Assembly (NCBI RefSeq): GCF_018919165.1
Contig: NZ_JAHLQM010000002.1
Coordinates: 97,212-161,211 of the forward strand
DNA: 64,000 nt
Origin: Amphibacillus sp. MSJ-3
GTDB lineage: Bacteria > Bacillota > Bacilli > Bacillales > Amphibacillaceae
Direction of reading: 5' to 3'
Shown: positions 36,312-45,702 of the stretch, piece by piece
Numbering within the stretch: the stretch's first letter is position 1
Layout of the letters: every line of letters begins with the position of its first letter
Made by a program: the position numbers and the translations under genes
Notes under the pieces: generated by a model
Told to the model about the DNA's origin: nothing
The model's input: the letters and a program-made list of their open reading frames with translations, nothing else
Databases searched by the model: none

Positions 36312-37274
36312 CTAGAAAAGACCACTATCTTCATCCACTCGTTTAGCAATAAAGTCTGTTGTTAAAATTAAGATAATACCTACAACAGATTTAAAGAGAC
36401 CAACTGCTGTACTATAGGAATAGGATCCCCTCGTTATACCAACATTGTAAACATAAGTATCAAATACATCCGCTACTGTACGGTTTAGTGGATTCATCAT
36501 TAAAAAGATTTGGTCAAATCCTGTATTAAGTACAGAACCCATATTTAAAATCAACATGATGACAACCGTACTTCTAATGGCTGGAAGTGTAATATGCCAA
36601 ATACGTCGAAACCTTCCTGCACCATCCATAATTGCCGCTTCATACTGTTCAGATGAGATATTTGACATAGCCGCTAAAAATATGATCGTTCCCCAACCAG
36701 CACCTTTCCAAATGCCTTGCAAGATAATCAGTGGTCTAAACCAATTGGGATCTGCCAAGAAATTGATGCGTACACCAAAAATATTTTGCACCAGCTCAAC
36801 AATCACACCACCATCTACCGAAAACAAGAGATGCGTTAAACCAACAACAATTGTCCACGATAGAAAGTGTGGAATATAGACGGAGGTCTGAACCAATTTT
36901 TTATAAATTGAATGTCGTACCTCATTTAACAAAACAGCCAAAATAATCGGAGCAGGAAACCCAAATGCTAAACTTAAAAATGAAATCCATAATGTATTGC
37001 CTAATAACCTTCCAAAATCCGGACTATTAAAGAACTGAACGAAATGATCAAATCCTACCCAAGCACTATCTTTAATCCCCAAAAATGGAACATAGTTTTT
37101 AAAAGCAATGACCACTCCACCCATTGGTAGATAACGGAAAATCAAAAAATATAGAACACCGGGAATCAGAAGAACATATAACCATTTATCTCTAACCCAT
37201 ATTGTTTTCATAGTTTCGCGAAACGATTTTTTCTCAATCTTTAGGCTTGGCTCATTAACAGTTAAGTCTTTCAA
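36312..37274 (-). CDS. ABC importer permease, YteP/LplB-like (CUT1)
   Basis: 320 residues with a ~30-residue charged leader and six spans. KWLYVLLIPGVLYFLIFRYLPMGGVVIAF is the LplB-type first span (in part: LIPGVLYFLIFRYLPMGG). EAA loop: EQYEAAIMDGAGRFRRIWHI, then TLPAIRST. It starts at a TTG 7 nt after AAGGG; no better ATG exists before the conserved region. Partner of the YtcP-like subunit. A perfect 11-bp stem-loop separates it from the binding-protein gene. Confidence 0.9.
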   Translation of the reverse strand: MKDLTVNEPSLKIEKKSFRETMKTIWVRDKWLYVLLIPGVLYFLIFRYLPMGGVVIAFKNYVPFLGIKDSAWVGFDHFVQFFNSPDFGRLLGNTLWISFLSLAFGFPAPIILAVLLNEVRHSIYKKLVQTSVYIPHFLSWTIVVGLTHLLFSVDGGVIVELVQNIFGVRINFLADPNWFRPLIILQGIWKGAGWGTIIFLAAMSNISSEQYEAAIMDGAGRFRRIWHITLPAIRSTVVIMLILNMGSVLNTGFDQIFLMMNPLNRTVADVFDTYVYNVGITRGSYSYSTAVGLFKSVVGIILILTTDFIAKRVDEDSGLF

Positions 37275-37297
37275 ATCTTTTCCCTTCCTTCTTTAAC

Positions 37298-37333
37298 GAG
37301 GGTGACAAGCTAAATCCCTATATTGTCACCCTC
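37298..37333 (-). other. 11-bp perfect stem-loop between binding-protein and permease genes
   Basis: GAGGGTGACAA (37298-37308) and TTGTCACCCTC (37323-37333), loop 14 nt, 9 bp after the binding-protein stop codon and no T-run. Same position and design as the hairpin at 4589-4629 but unrelated in sequence, so a functional role in graded expression is likely. Confidence 0.75.
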
Positions 37334-37342
37334 ACTATTGCT

Positions 37343-38905
37343 TTAATCCATCATTTCTCCGTATAGTTCCGTTAATTCATCAATGAGCTCTTGACCACCA
37401 CTGTTATACCATAAATCAACAGCAGCATCCCAGCCCTCTCGATCAATTTGACCTGCCAAATACTGAATTCTGGCATCTTCAATAATCTCATCTAGTTGTG
37501 TCCCTTGAGTCGTATAAATATTAGAAACTAATGATGCAGCTTCGTTAAATACAGCGTGTTCTTCATTATCCTCCATCAATTGATAACGCTTAATTGCTAA
37601 ATCACTATCCGCTTTTGGTTTATATAAACCATCACCATACATAGCCATTTGATTCATTATATATGGATTTAGAGCGACAGCCTCTTCTGTCTCTAACGGA
37701 ATAACGTAGCCCTCATCATCTAACTCGTAATTAACTCCTTCTATACCATTATTCAATAAATTAGCACCTTCAGGTGAACATAACTGATCTAAGAATGCTA
37801 AGATTTCATGAAGTTCTTCCTCTGTTTGCACACTTGATTTAGAAATAGCTAAAAATCCTGAGTATCCATCAGTTGGATGACCATATTCCTGACCATCAGA
37901 TGCACGAAGTGTTCCAGTTATCTCAACAAAATATTCACTTGGGTCACTACCATCACTACCAGCTTCATCAGCAAATAAACCATTCACTGACATCGCTCTT
38001 GAATAGACATCAATAATTGCTCCACCACGTCCAGTGAACATTGCACTATCCCAATCGTCCGGGCTTAAAGTCGTAAAGTCCTCATTGATTACACCATCTT
38101 CAACTAACTGTCTTGCTAATTCTAAAGATTCCATGTATTCATCTGTTGTAAAGTTCGGGATAAATTCACCATTTTCAATTCCCCAAACATTTGGTGCTCC
38201 CATCCAGACAGCTAAAGTATCAAGACTTCCATAATAGGTTGGAATGATTAAACCAACTGTATCATCGACACCGTTTCCATCCGGGTCATCATTTGTAAAT
38301 GCATATAGTACATCAATGAATTCATCAACTGTTTCAGGGACGTCTAACCCTAAATTATCAAGCCAATCCTTTCTTAAGATGGCTGTTGAACGCATAATAT
38401 CTCTACTACGATAAAGCCCATAAACTTTACCGTTGACTGAAGCATTTCTTTGGACGTCTTCATTATATTGACTTAGAAATTCATAATCATCCAGATAATC
38501 AGATAGCTCCCAAAAGGCTCCCGCTTCTGCTGAGTTCAGAAACCCTGGTGTTTTTCCCTGAATGACCATTACTTCAGGTATATCATCAGAAACAAGTGTG
38601 ACGTTCATACGATCCTCATAGTTAACATTTGGGACCCAATTAATATTAATCTTCTTACCTGTAAACTCTTCTACGGCTAACTCCCAATCATTGTCAGCTG
38701 GTGGGGCTGTTGTTTCAAAAGTAGGGGCCATAATATTAATTTCCTCAAAATGGACTGTTTCTTCTCCTTCTCCATCGCTACCTCCAGCTCCATTTGATGA
38801 TGCGTTATTTTTTGAAGCATCATCACTGTCACCACATGCGGCTAAAAATAAGAGTCCAAATAAAACAACAATAAACAAAACTCCCCTTTTTCTAATTGAA
38901 TTCAT
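37343..38905 (-). CDS. Sugar-binding lipoprotein, YtcQ/LplA-like
   Basis: 520 residues, the larger LplA/YtcQ type. Signal with lipobox LLFLAAC (Cys ~24), then a Ser/Asn/Gly linker. Body: TGKKININWVPNVNYEDRMN, LVSDDIPEVMVIQGKTPGFL, YTNDDPDGNG-like calcium-type FTNDDPDGNGVDDTVGL (~210) and a C-terminal ILEDARIQYLAG-like segment (IEDARIQYLAGQIDREGWD). Captures oligosaccharides outside the membrane for the YteP/YtcP pair; rhamnogalacturonan fragments are likely from context. ATG follows GAAGGAGTGACAGGTAA. Own promoter with cre. Confidence 0.9.
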   Translation of the reverse strand: MNSIRKRGVLFIVVLFGLLFLAACGDSDDASKNNASSNGAGGSDGEGEETVHFEEINIMAPTFETTAPPADNDWELAVEEFTGKKININWVPNVNYEDRMNVTLVSDDIPEVMVIQGKTPGFLNSAEAGAFWELSDYLDDYEFLSQYNEDVQRNASVNGKVYGLYRSRDIMRSTAILRKDWLDNLGLDVPETVDEFIDVLYAFTNDDPDGNGVDDTVGLIIPTYYGSLDTLAVWMGAPNVWGIENGEFIPNFTTDEYMESLELARQLVEDGVINEDFTTLSPDDWDSAMFTGRGGAIIDVYSRAMSVNGLFADEAGSDGSDPSEYFVEITGTLRASDGQEYGHPTDGYSGFLAISKSSVQTEEELHEILAFLDQLCSPEGANLLNNGIEGVNYELDDEGYVIPLETEEAVALNPYIMNQMAMYGDGLYKPKADSDLAIKRYQLMEDNEEHAVFNEAASLVSNIYTTQGTQLDEIIEDARIQYLAGQIDREGWDAAVDLWYNSGGQELIDELTELYGEMMD

Positions 38906-38963
38906 TTACCTGTCACTCCTTCAATCAATTTGTTGGTCTTACCTTTCAACTAACTCACAACTA

Positions 38964-38992
38964 ACAATAAAGCGCTTTCAAATTTCCTGCAA
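38964..38992 (-). promoter_or_regulatory. Promoter of the second importer with cre in the spacer
   Basis: Minus strand TTGCAG (38992-38987), 17 bp, TATTGT (38969-38964). The spacer contains TTGAAAGCGCTTTAT (38981-38967), matching the cre consensus apart from one position (A for the late C). Same design as the kdgA promoter. Confidence 0.65.
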
Positions 38993-39026
38993 TAAGAGAT
39001 TTTTGCATCCTTGCTAGGCTAATTAA

Positions 39027-39069
39027 AAAGAAGTCATAAACGTTGATATCAGCGTTTTATCACTTCTTT
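39027..39069 (-). terminator. Terminator of the long RG operon
   Basis: AAAGAAGT / ACTTCTTT (39027-39034 / 39062-39069), continued by ATAAACG / CGTTTTAT with one-base bulges, gives a ~16-bp stem with a TTTTT tail on the minus strand. Lies 211 bp after the deacetylase-esterase stop codon. The rest of 38993-39279 is a degenerate repeat copy (about 39115-39185: GGGGGTTCCC, TTCACTGAGTATCCGATGAA, CTTTTACTAACTG). Confidence 0.75.
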
Positions 39070-39279
39070 GCTTTAATTAGACTTTTTTGCTTTTTGAGTA
39101 AATCTGATAAAGAAAAGCTGAATTCGCTAGGGGGTTCCCTTCATCCTTCACTGAGTATCCGATGAATGAATCCAGCTTTTACTAACTGTTTGGCCACATT
39201 TATAAGCCAGCCATTTTTCTTAGATGATTGATGTGGTGATGTCGAGGAATCATAGTCAGTTAATCTGCAGGAATACAGA

Positions 39280-40752
39280 TTAGAACAGAGCTTCCTCCGC
39301 GAATGACGCATCTATTGTTGTTAATCTTTTGGCTAAAATAGAAGCCACCATTTTCGCTCCTTCCTTTGTAAAATGGGTATGGTCATCATACCCTAGCGAA
39401 ACTAAGTAAAACTGTTCAACCCTTGCCACTTCTAGTTGTTGATAAGCTTCGATTGTATCAACCATTAAATCGATGATCTGAACTTGTTCTTCTAGGGCTA
39501 CTTCCTTCATCGCTTGACAATAGGCTGCAAAATTATTTTTATAACGGCCATTCTCCCTTGATAAGGTTGGAACAGGTGTAATCAAAATCAGAGTGGCTTC
39601 CCTCTCCCTAATATAATCAATGTATTGTTTCAAGTATGCTTTATACTCATTGTTTGGATCTGTATAACGCTCGGGCTTATCTTTACTCGCATCATTATGC
39701 CCCATTTGAACAAGGACAAAGTCAGACGCCTTAATGACTTCATCCAGTTGATCAAGTCGGCCCTCCTTAATAAATGACTTCGTACTTCTCCCACCGATCG
39801 CATAATTTTGAAAGTCGATTTTCGCTGTAAAATAGTGATCAATGTATTGGCCCCATCCTGCTTTCGGTTCTGATTTATCTGGATAACTTTGAACTGTAGA
39901 ATCACCGATTAAGACAACTTTCTTTGTTTTGGCCAAAGATACTGTTTCACCTGGCTGAATTGCTTTAATCTCACCATTTATATTAATCCATACCGTAAGT
40001 GCTGACGGATTATAAGCAAAACTTGTATCCATGCCTATAACTAGTTGCTTAGCTGCCTCCATATAACGAACGATTTCGATATTGGTTGCATACCAAATAT
40101 CCGATTGATTCGCAATCATTTGTGCAAATTGTTCAATTAAATCCCAATTATCATCTCGATCAAATTCAAAACTATGTCCCCAAACATACATCATGTAGAG
40201 GTATTGTGTTTTGTACAATTCTTTAAATGCCGCACCCAATTCAAGTAATTGGTGATTATGATGACAAGTTGCTTGCCACTGAAGATAATCCTCAGGCATA
40301 TTAAAATTCCCTGAACTCCCCACTGTTCTAGCGTATTTTATCCCTAATTGTGGTAACAATTCCTTTATCGATTCATTATATGATCCATTTGGATATGAAA
40401 AACCTTGCACCGGGTTACCTGTAATCTTTTCTAAAAAGCGTCGATCTTCAATCACTTGAAGTGCAACATGTTCTATCGGCGTTCGGGCAATTGTTGGATG
40501 TGTAACTGTATGACAGGCAACCTCATGACCTTCATAAATAGATTTAATATCATAGGCCTGAATATAATCATCATGGATCCTATTTGAAGAACTCTTTGGA
40601 TCGATAAAACCTGAGTTCAAATGAAAGCTACCTTTTAAATGATATTTATTAAAAATCTCAATTAGCCTTTTATCTGCACCACGCCCATCATCATAACTAA
40701 AAGTCAAAACTTTATGCTTTCCCTCGGGAAAACAAATATGAATTGTGTCCAT
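39280..40752 (-). CDS. Fusion: NodB-type polysaccharide deacetylase plus SGNH (CE12-like) esterase
   Basis: About 490 residues, no signal peptide. Domain 1, ~10-235: NodB fold with VLTFSYDDGRGADKRL (catalytic Asp pair), HEVACHTVTHPTI (metal His pair), FSYPNGSYNES and VWGHSFEFD. Domain 2, ~285-485: SGNH hydrolase with VVLIGDSTVQSYPDKSEPKAGWGQ (in part: VVLIGDSTVQSY; nucleophile Ser), YAIGGRSTKSF, VLVQMGHNDASKD and the Asp-His pair in YDDHTHFTKEGA. Domain 2 resembles rhamnogalacturonan acetylesterase (YesT). Expected job: remove acetyl groups from imported RG oligomers, perhaps at two chemically different positions. ATG at 40752 follows GGAG; a GTG at 40761 is weaker. Last gene of the operon. 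Confidence 0.85.
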   Translation of the reverse strand: MDTIHICFPEGKHKVLTFSYDDGRGADKRLIEIFNKYHLKGSFHLNSGFIDPKSSSNRIHDDYIQAYDIKSIYEGHEVACHTVTHPTIARTPIEHVALQVIEDRRFLEKITGNPVQGFSYPNGSYNESIKELLPQLGIKYARTVGSSGNFNMPEDYLQWQATCHHNHQLLELGAAFKELYKTQYLYMMYVWGHSFEFDRDDNWDLIEQFAQMIANQSDIWYATNIEIVRYMEAAKQLVIGMDTSFAYNPSALTVWININGEIKAIQPGETVSLAKTKKVVLIGDSTVQSYPDKSEPKAGWGQYIDHYFTAKIDFQNYAIGGRSTKSFIKEGRLDQLDEVIKASDFVLVQMGHNDASKDKPERYTDPNNEYKAYLKQYIDYIREREATLILITPVPTLSRENGRYKNNFAAYCQAMKEVALEEQVQIIDLMVDTIEAYQQLEVARVEQFYLVSLGYDDHTHFTKEGAKMVASILAKRLTTIDASFAEEALF

Positions 40753-40824
40753 TAACGTCACTCCTACTCTATTAAGTTTAGACCTATTTTTTCGCTAGCT
40801 GGATTAAAAAATTCTCTCTCTGAT

Positions 40825-40880
40825 GCCCTCTTCTTCACTAAATGTTAGCCCACCCATTCGGGGCCTCGCTATTGTCGCTC
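40825..40880 (-). repeat. Degenerate copy of the dispersed repeat
   Basis: CTTCTTCACTAAATGTTAGC, then CCACCCATTCGGGGCCTCGC and TATTGTCGCTCCCC keeps the CACTGAATGTTAG / CCAATCGGGC / TACTGTC order. It occupies the 157-bp gap between the YetA-like and fusion-esterase genes. Confidence 0.4.
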
Positions 40881-40909
40881 CCCGCATCTAGCCTAATACT
40901 CTTCTGGTA

Positions 40910-43438
40910 TTATTGAGATGGAAAGGTTTCGTCCAGTTGGTCCGGGATAAATCGTAAACACATTAAAACGTTTAAGCCCCATTGTGATACCGTATTTGTC
41001 GTTACCCAAGGTATTTCATCTAAGGTCTCCCAACTGTTTGTTTGATCGATTACGACCGGAAGCTTAATATCGCTTAAGGATTCATTTAGAAGTAGCTGCC
41101 AAGCCTGTTTCCCTAATTCCTGATCGTCAAATCTCGATGCTGCATAGGCAATTAGACCACTCGCAAACATCGGCCAATGGAAGTAATCACCTTTTGACTG
41201 TCCATTAAAAAAGTTTAGTTTCTCATCCTCAGACATGGCATATACCTGTCCAAACTCCGCAATCATATCTTTGAATGCTTCATCATTTAGTAAATCAGCT
41301 AACTCTAACCAAACTTGTGGAGCACCAAAGGCAATCACCATATGATAACTACCCTCATCGTTATTAATAGGTATTAATTCGGATGTCCTTGTATCATAAC
41401 AATATGTTGGCCCTGTCAGTAAGCGATGTGGCATTTTCTTCAATGTATTTAAACCTGTTAATATTTTTTCTAAGTAAACGCGCTCTCCTGTTCTCTCCCA
41501 TCTTGACATCCAGTTAGAACTAAGGGCAACCCAATCTGGTCCAACTCGTGCGTGAGTTAAACCTACCTCTTCTGGGAAATGCTCTCGCATTGGATCAAGC
41601 TGATCAAGCGTTTGATCCGCATCTTTTACCTCATCTAATAAGTCAAGCATTCTTTCATCAGCCGTTAAATAATAATAATATTTATATAAACAGGCCATAC
41701 TGATCCGCACTTCTTTACAGCCACAGCCCCAATGACTGACATTATGCCGTGAACCTAGCCCTTTATATTCACCAAAGTGGTAACGATCAACTTCACTATT
41801 ATGTCTCGTCATCGCCTCAATCAATCTAAAAATCTCTGGATTACCCGTTCGGAAAAAACTATACCAAAGCCATAGATTGGGGACTAACTCTGTATTTTGC
41901 CAAGCATAACCACCCATATCATAGAACCATTGTTTTCTAGTCGCATCATAAGTATGCATGATATCACCATAATTCCAGTATCCATACCAATGCCTTTGCT
42001 CAATTTCCCTTTGGTAAAACAAAAGTAGCTGATCTAACTGTTCTTCTAAATATTTAATCTTAGGATTGGACATTTCCTTTAACGGCCAAATTCCAGTTGC
42101 ACCAGACTCATAATAATATTTAGGATCTGAGATTAGTAGACTTGGTTTTTGATAGTCATGTGCCAGGTCGAATAGCATCGTTTTCGATGGATGACTAGCA
42201 AAGAAAGTAAGATAGGCCTCACTAGTATTTGCTATTCCCACAGGTGTTGCCCGCATCTCATCAAAACCTTCATAAGCACTTTTAACATGGGTCTCATTTG
42301 AATAATGCCTTAGGTCCATAGCCTCTTGATCTGGGGACCAAAACCAGATTGATAGTGTCGTCAGATCCTTAGCTACTCCACGTACTCCTAATTGACTCGG
42401 GTATTTCTCATTAAAATCTTTTAAACCAATTGAGATTCCACCATTTTCCCCACCCACATATAAAAGACCTCGCGTTTGATTAATCGTTGGAATATCCACC
42501 CAGGCTTGCTTACTACTTGTTCGCTTTCTAAATCTCCCACCCTGGTAGGAAGTCTGCGTAAATTTAAAATCCTGCCAAACTGCTTGGCCTTTTGCCTGAT
42601 TAAAAATAGCTTCAGTTTCTTTAGTAGGTTGAACAATCTCTCCATCAATTTGTTTTCGATAGAGATCGGACTGTCTAAATCGCCTTGATGCCAATAATTG
42701 AGCAGGTTCATTATAAATACCTGATTTTGTTGCTAGACGAATATGTCTATTATAGGGCGATCCAGTTAACTTTGTTGATAATTCTAGACCCAATCCCTTA
42801 ATAAAATGTTGATCAGGATTGCCATTATAAAAGAAAGTGTGGATGACTTTGATTTGCGGTAATTGATAATAGAAAATTAGTCGAATTGTAAAAGGGCATT
42901 CATTCTGTTCACCACAAACACCCTTTATCTTAACAGTCACCTGTAATGGCCCTTTTCTCTCAATAACAAGCTTACTTATTTCACCAACTAAGACCTGCTC
43001 AGTTGTTATCCGCTGTCCGCCTTCTAGCTGACCTTCTTCCATAACAGCAACGACTTGACCGTCCCTTGCTACTAAACTTCCATCACGATCCACTATACGT
43101 TTTATTAGGTAATGACCGGACTTGGCTAAACTATACTTAAGACAACCTATATCAATCATCACTTCAGTATCGGTTTCCGAAATTGTTATTCCATCTTCAC
43201 AGACCGATGTATCATCTTTAATCAGGTTAAATTCTTTTTCTTCTGTTTTATCGATGACGGTTGCGTGTGCCGTCCATTTTATACTTCCATCTGGCCAAAA
43301 AGCCATTGGCCAACTTTGAACAGGGTATTGATTAAGTCGAAAGTGACTTAAGTGTGTTAATACACCCTGCTTCCAGGGCAATCCAAAAGTAACCCCACTC
43401 TTAACTCCCGGTGCACCCTCTAACCATTTGACTTGCAT
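40910..43438 (-). CDS. yetA: YetA / PcRGLX-like (PL26-related) rhamnogalacturonan exolyase candidate
   Basis: 842 residues, no signal peptide, in line with ~860-residue YetA. N-terminal beta-sandwich begins VKWLEGAPGVKSGVTFGLPW and AFWPDGSIKWTAHATV; the central alpha/alpha barrel includes RHYSNETHVKSAYEGFDEMR (in part: HYSNETHVKSAYEGFDEMR), GTGIWPL-like ATGIWPLKEM, RHWYGYWNYGDIMHTYD and SRHNVSHWGCGCKEVR. The fungal relative PcRGLX is an exo-acting RG lyase (PL26). Function in Bacilli is inferred. ATG follows AAGGAAGGGAATGCAAT. Lies between DUF624 and the fusion esterase in the long operon. Confidence 0.85.
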   Translation of the reverse strand: MQVKWLEGAPGVKSGVTFGLPWKQGVLTHLSHFRLNQYPVQSWPMAFWPDGSIKWTAHATVIDKTEEKEFNLIKDDTSVCEDGITISETDTEVMIDIGCLKYSLAKSGHYLIKRIVDRDGSLVARDGQVVAVMEEGQLEGGQRITTEQVLVGEISKLVIERKGPLQVTVKIKGVCGEQNECPFTIRLIFYYQLPQIKVIHTFFYNGNPDQHFIKGLGLELSTKLTGSPYNRHIRLATKSGIYNEPAQLLASRRFRQSDLYRKQIDGEIVQPTKETEAIFNQAKGQAVWQDFKFTQTSYQGGRFRKRTSSKQAWVDIPTINQTRGLLYVGGENGGISIGLKDFNEKYPSQLGVRGVAKDLTTLSIWFWSPDQEAMDLRHYSNETHVKSAYEGFDEMRATPVGIANTSEAYLTFFASHPSKTMLFDLAHDYQKPSLLISDPKYYYESGATGIWPLKEMSNPKIKYLEEQLDQLLLFYQREIEQRHWYGYWNYGDIMHTYDATRKQWFYDMGGYAWQNTELVPNLWLWYSFFRTGNPEIFRLIEAMTRHNSEVDRYHFGEYKGLGSRHNVSHWGCGCKEVRISMACLYKYYYYLTADERMLDLLDEVKDADQTLDQLDPMREHFPEEVGLTHARVGPDWVALSSNWMSRWERTGERVYLEKILTGLNTLKKMPHRLLTGPTYCYDTRTSELIPINNDEGSYHMVIAFGAPQVWLELADLLNDEAFKDMIAEFGQVYAMSEDEKLNFFNGQSKGDYFHWPMFASGLIAYAASRFDDQELGKQAWQLLLNESLSDIKLPVVIDQTNSWETLDEIPWVTTNTVSQWGLNVLMCLRFIPDQLDETFPSQ

Positions 43439-43497
43439 ATTGCATTCCCTTCCTTCACCTAAGTTGTCTTAATCCGCTACCTATCAATCACATATAA

Positions 43498-44178
43498 TCA
43501 GGATAGCCTTTTTTCCTCCACCTCAACGTTTGTTAATGACCTGCCTAGTTTTTCTTCAACAAGTCGATCATTACGAACAAAAGACGAATAAGTTATCCCC
43601 ATCAATCCATATGCTAGACAGCTAACACCTAATAATAATGAAAATGGAAATAAAACATTAAATAAATAGCCAACAATGATTAACCAAACGACATTTAATA
43701 ATGTTGGTAATGGATGTGCTATAGCAAGAACAAATGATTTTTGAAAGTATTCCTTTATCGTCAACTTATAGTGAACATAAAGTGGTGCAAGATAGGTGGC
43801 CATAATCGTTGTTATAATTGCCAGAATAACTGTTGATACACGAATAAACTGAAAGACAAGTTCAGTCCGTAAGGTGGCATATCGGTAATTAACTAAAAAC
43901 ATAAAGTAGACAAAGATAACGATTAACCCGATAATATTACCTTTTATAAAATTATCCTTATATGCCTGCAAATAGTCTTTAAAAATATGTTGATCATTAC
44001 CTAATTCTTTTCTTAACCACTTTCGAATCACATGATAGAGGGCAATCGTACTCGGACCAATCCCAAAGATAAAGGCACCAATAAGTGTAAAACTAAACCA
44101 AAGTAAATTTAAATAAATTAACCGATAGACAAAGTCAAAAGCAACATATAATTTCCCCAGTACTCCATCATCATTCAT
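43498..44178 (-). CDS. DUF624 (YesL/YesV-family) membrane protein
   Basis: 226 residues, about five or six spans, with YLNLLWFSFTLIGAFIFGIGPSTIALYHVIRKW (in part: LNLLWFSFTLIGAFIFGIGP) as DUF624 signature. Second member in the window (first at 2109-2741), each placed with one of the two pectic importers or lyase sets. No proven activity. ATG follows AGAGGATGTGATCCA. Between YesU-like and YetA-like genes, 21 bp after the former. Confidence 0.85.
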   Translation of the reverse strand: MNDDGVLGKLYVAFDFVYRLIYLNLLWFSFTLIGAFIFGIGPSTIALYHVIRKWLRKELGNDQHIFKDYLQAYKDNFIKGNIIGLIVIFVYFMFLVNYRYATLRTELVFQFIRVSTVILAIITTIMATYLAPLYVHYKLTIKEYFQKSFVLAIAHPLPTLLNVVWLIIVGYLFNVLFPFSLLLGVSCLAYGLMGITYSSFVRNDRLVEEKLGRSLTNVEVEEKRLS

Positions 44179-44199
44179 TGGATCACATCCTCTAGTAGA

Positions 44200-44895
44200 T
44201 TACTCTTCCCTGATTGCTTTATATACCTTTAACTGACTATAAGAAGCTTTCATCGGTGCCATTTGCCGAAAGCCTACTTTTCCTCCTGAATATATATTTC
44301 CAAATGTTTTTCCATCATCTTGCCATTCCAATACAACCAAATCATTGACAGAGAATTGCACAATATCTCGATATTTGATTAGCCTCAATTGATAATCTGT
44401 TCTAGCATCTTTTACATTTGGAATTGGGTCAGCACCTTGGGCAACTAAGTGGAAACCCGCACTTTTCCTGAGGTTACATGTGCAAAATGCTCGTTCTTCT
44501 TCCCATTTCCTTCTAAAATAAGATAAGTGTAAGGTATTGATTTCACCTGAATGATACTGGGGATAATGCCCATTCCGTTTAGGCAAAGCTGGCGAGAAAA
44601 TATCCTGGCCTTCTTTTCCAGTAGCTGAAAAGAAAAACATACATAAACCTGGTTCTCTAAGCGGTTTAAAGTTCCATTCAACAATGATTTCATCTGGAAA
44701 ATCCTTTCTACACCAAAGAACCCAATGTGCGAAGTCACCATGTTCCTCCGGATCCATTTCATTTTCAAGGATTAGCTTTTTATCTTCAAAACTTGTCTTT
44801 ATAGAGCCTTCCATTTTGAAATCGGACAAATCCTCTGCCTTCGCTAAAGGATTGTGGTAAATCAAATCTCCCTTAACAAAGTTAAATTGTTTCAT
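44200..44895 (-). CDS. yesU: DUF1961 family protein (YesU-like)
   Basis: 231 residues, cytosolic, beta-sandwich of the concanavalin type. Family signature: GDFAHWVLWCRKDFPDEIIVEW (in part: HWVLWCRKDFPDEIIVEWNF), REPGLCMFFFSATG, YHSGEINTLHLSYFRRKW and CNLRKSAGFHLVAQGADPIP. In B. subtilis yesU sits in the same rhamnogalacturonan cluster; its activity is not established to my knowledge. ATG at 44895, 6 nt after AGGTG; an upstream GTG at 44904 overlaps the previous stop. Translationally close to the CE12 gene. Confidence 0.87.
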   Translation of the reverse strand: MKQFNFVKGDLIYHNPLAKAEDLSDFKMEGSIKTSFEDKKLILENEMDPEEHGDFAHWVLWCRKDFPDEIIVEWNFKPLREPGLCMFFFSATGKEGQDIFSPALPKRNGHYPQYHSGEINTLHLSYFRRKWEEERAFCTCNLRKSAGFHLVAQGADPIPNVKDARTDYQLRLIKYRDIVQFSVNDLVVLEWQDDGKTFGNIYSGGKVGFRQMAPMKASYSQLKVYKAIREE

Positions 44896-44900
44896 TTGTT

Positions 44901-45578
44901 TCACCTCTCAATTGATTTGATGTATTTTCCAAGCGGATGTTGATTCTTTTTTAACTCTTCACAAACAAGTTGCCCAATTAATCTTGCCCCCTCAATTGAA
45001 AAATGGGTATTGTCCTCTACTCCTTCGGGATAATTAACATGTTCGTTAGGCCTTAACCAAGTAAAGAGTTTCTTCGATTTCTCCTCACCATAGTCTTCGT
45101 ATAATTCCTGCGTTTGCTTCGATAAATCAATGAAGGGAATCGATCTACTTTGGGCTAACTCTCTCACCGTCTCCGAAAATTCACCTAAGGTATTTTTCAA
45201 TTTCCCTGTTTGATCAAAGAAACGTCTATGAACAGGTGAAACTAGAATAGGATCGGCACCGGCTGCTTGAACCCTGTCTAGGTAAATTGTGAGCATAGTT
45301 CTGTACCTTTCCGGGGTCTTGCTTCCATATTCTTTTTGATCATTATGACCAAATTGAATAAAAACATAGTCACCAGGTCTTATTCGATTCAATATATCAT
45401 TAAGCAAGCCGTCTTCTATAAAGCTATTTGAACTCGCACCACCTTTAGCCATATTGACAACGCTTACTTTATCTCTTTCAAAAAACTCCTGGAAACATTG
45501 CCCCCAACCAGCCATCGGATATTCATGTAGCGGACAATTTGCTACCGTTGAGTCTCCCGCTAAAAAAATAGTTAGCAT
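44901..45578 (-). CDS. yesT: Rhamnogalacturonan acetylesterase, CE12 (YesT/RhgT-like)
   Basis: 225 residues, no signal peptide. SGNH blocks: IFLAGDSTVANC (nucleophile Ser ~9), MAKGGASSNSF (Gly), FIQFGHNDQKEYG (Asn) and the catalytic Asp-x-x-His in VEDNTHFSIEGARL. Also ASPVHRRFFD-like LVSPVHRRFF typical of CE12. Reaction: removes acetyl groups from galacturonate residues of RG-I, here on imported oligosaccharides in the cytosol. ATG at 45578 follows GAGGTGTGATT; GTG two codons earlier is possible. Shares its chemistry with domain 2 of the fusion at 39280. Confidence 0.92.
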   Translation of the reverse strand: MLTIFLAGDSTVANCPLHEYPMAGWGQCFQEFFERDKVSVVNMAKGGASSNSFIEDGLLNDILNRIRPGDYVFIQFGHNDQKEYGSKTPERYRTMLTIYLDRVQAAGADPILVSPVHRRFFDQTGKLKNTLGEFSETVRELAQSRSIPFIDLSKQTQELYEDYGEEKSKKLFTWLRPNEHVNYPEGVEDNTHFSIEGARLIGQLVCEELKKNQHPLGKYIKSIER

Positions 45579-45589
45579 AATCACACCTC

Positions 45590-45675
45590 TTCTATAAAGT
45601 GAATCTTTGTTCTGCAGATGCCATCTCTATTGAATATTAGATGAAGCAGTCGGATCTTTACTAGCCATTTGACAA
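45590..45675 (-). repeat. Degenerate copy of the dispersed repeat
   Basis: ATAAAGTGAATCTTTGTTCT, then CATCTCTATTGAATATTAGA and AGCAGTCGGATCTTTACTAG follows the order AAAGTGAAACTTCATTCAG / CCCACTGAATGTTAG / CCAATCGGGC..TTACTG. Fills the 124-bp gap between the YesS-like gene and the CE12 gene inside the operon. Confidence 0.5.
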
Positions 45676-45702
45676 TAAAAGATTCCTTCCTTATCTCATC
45701 AC

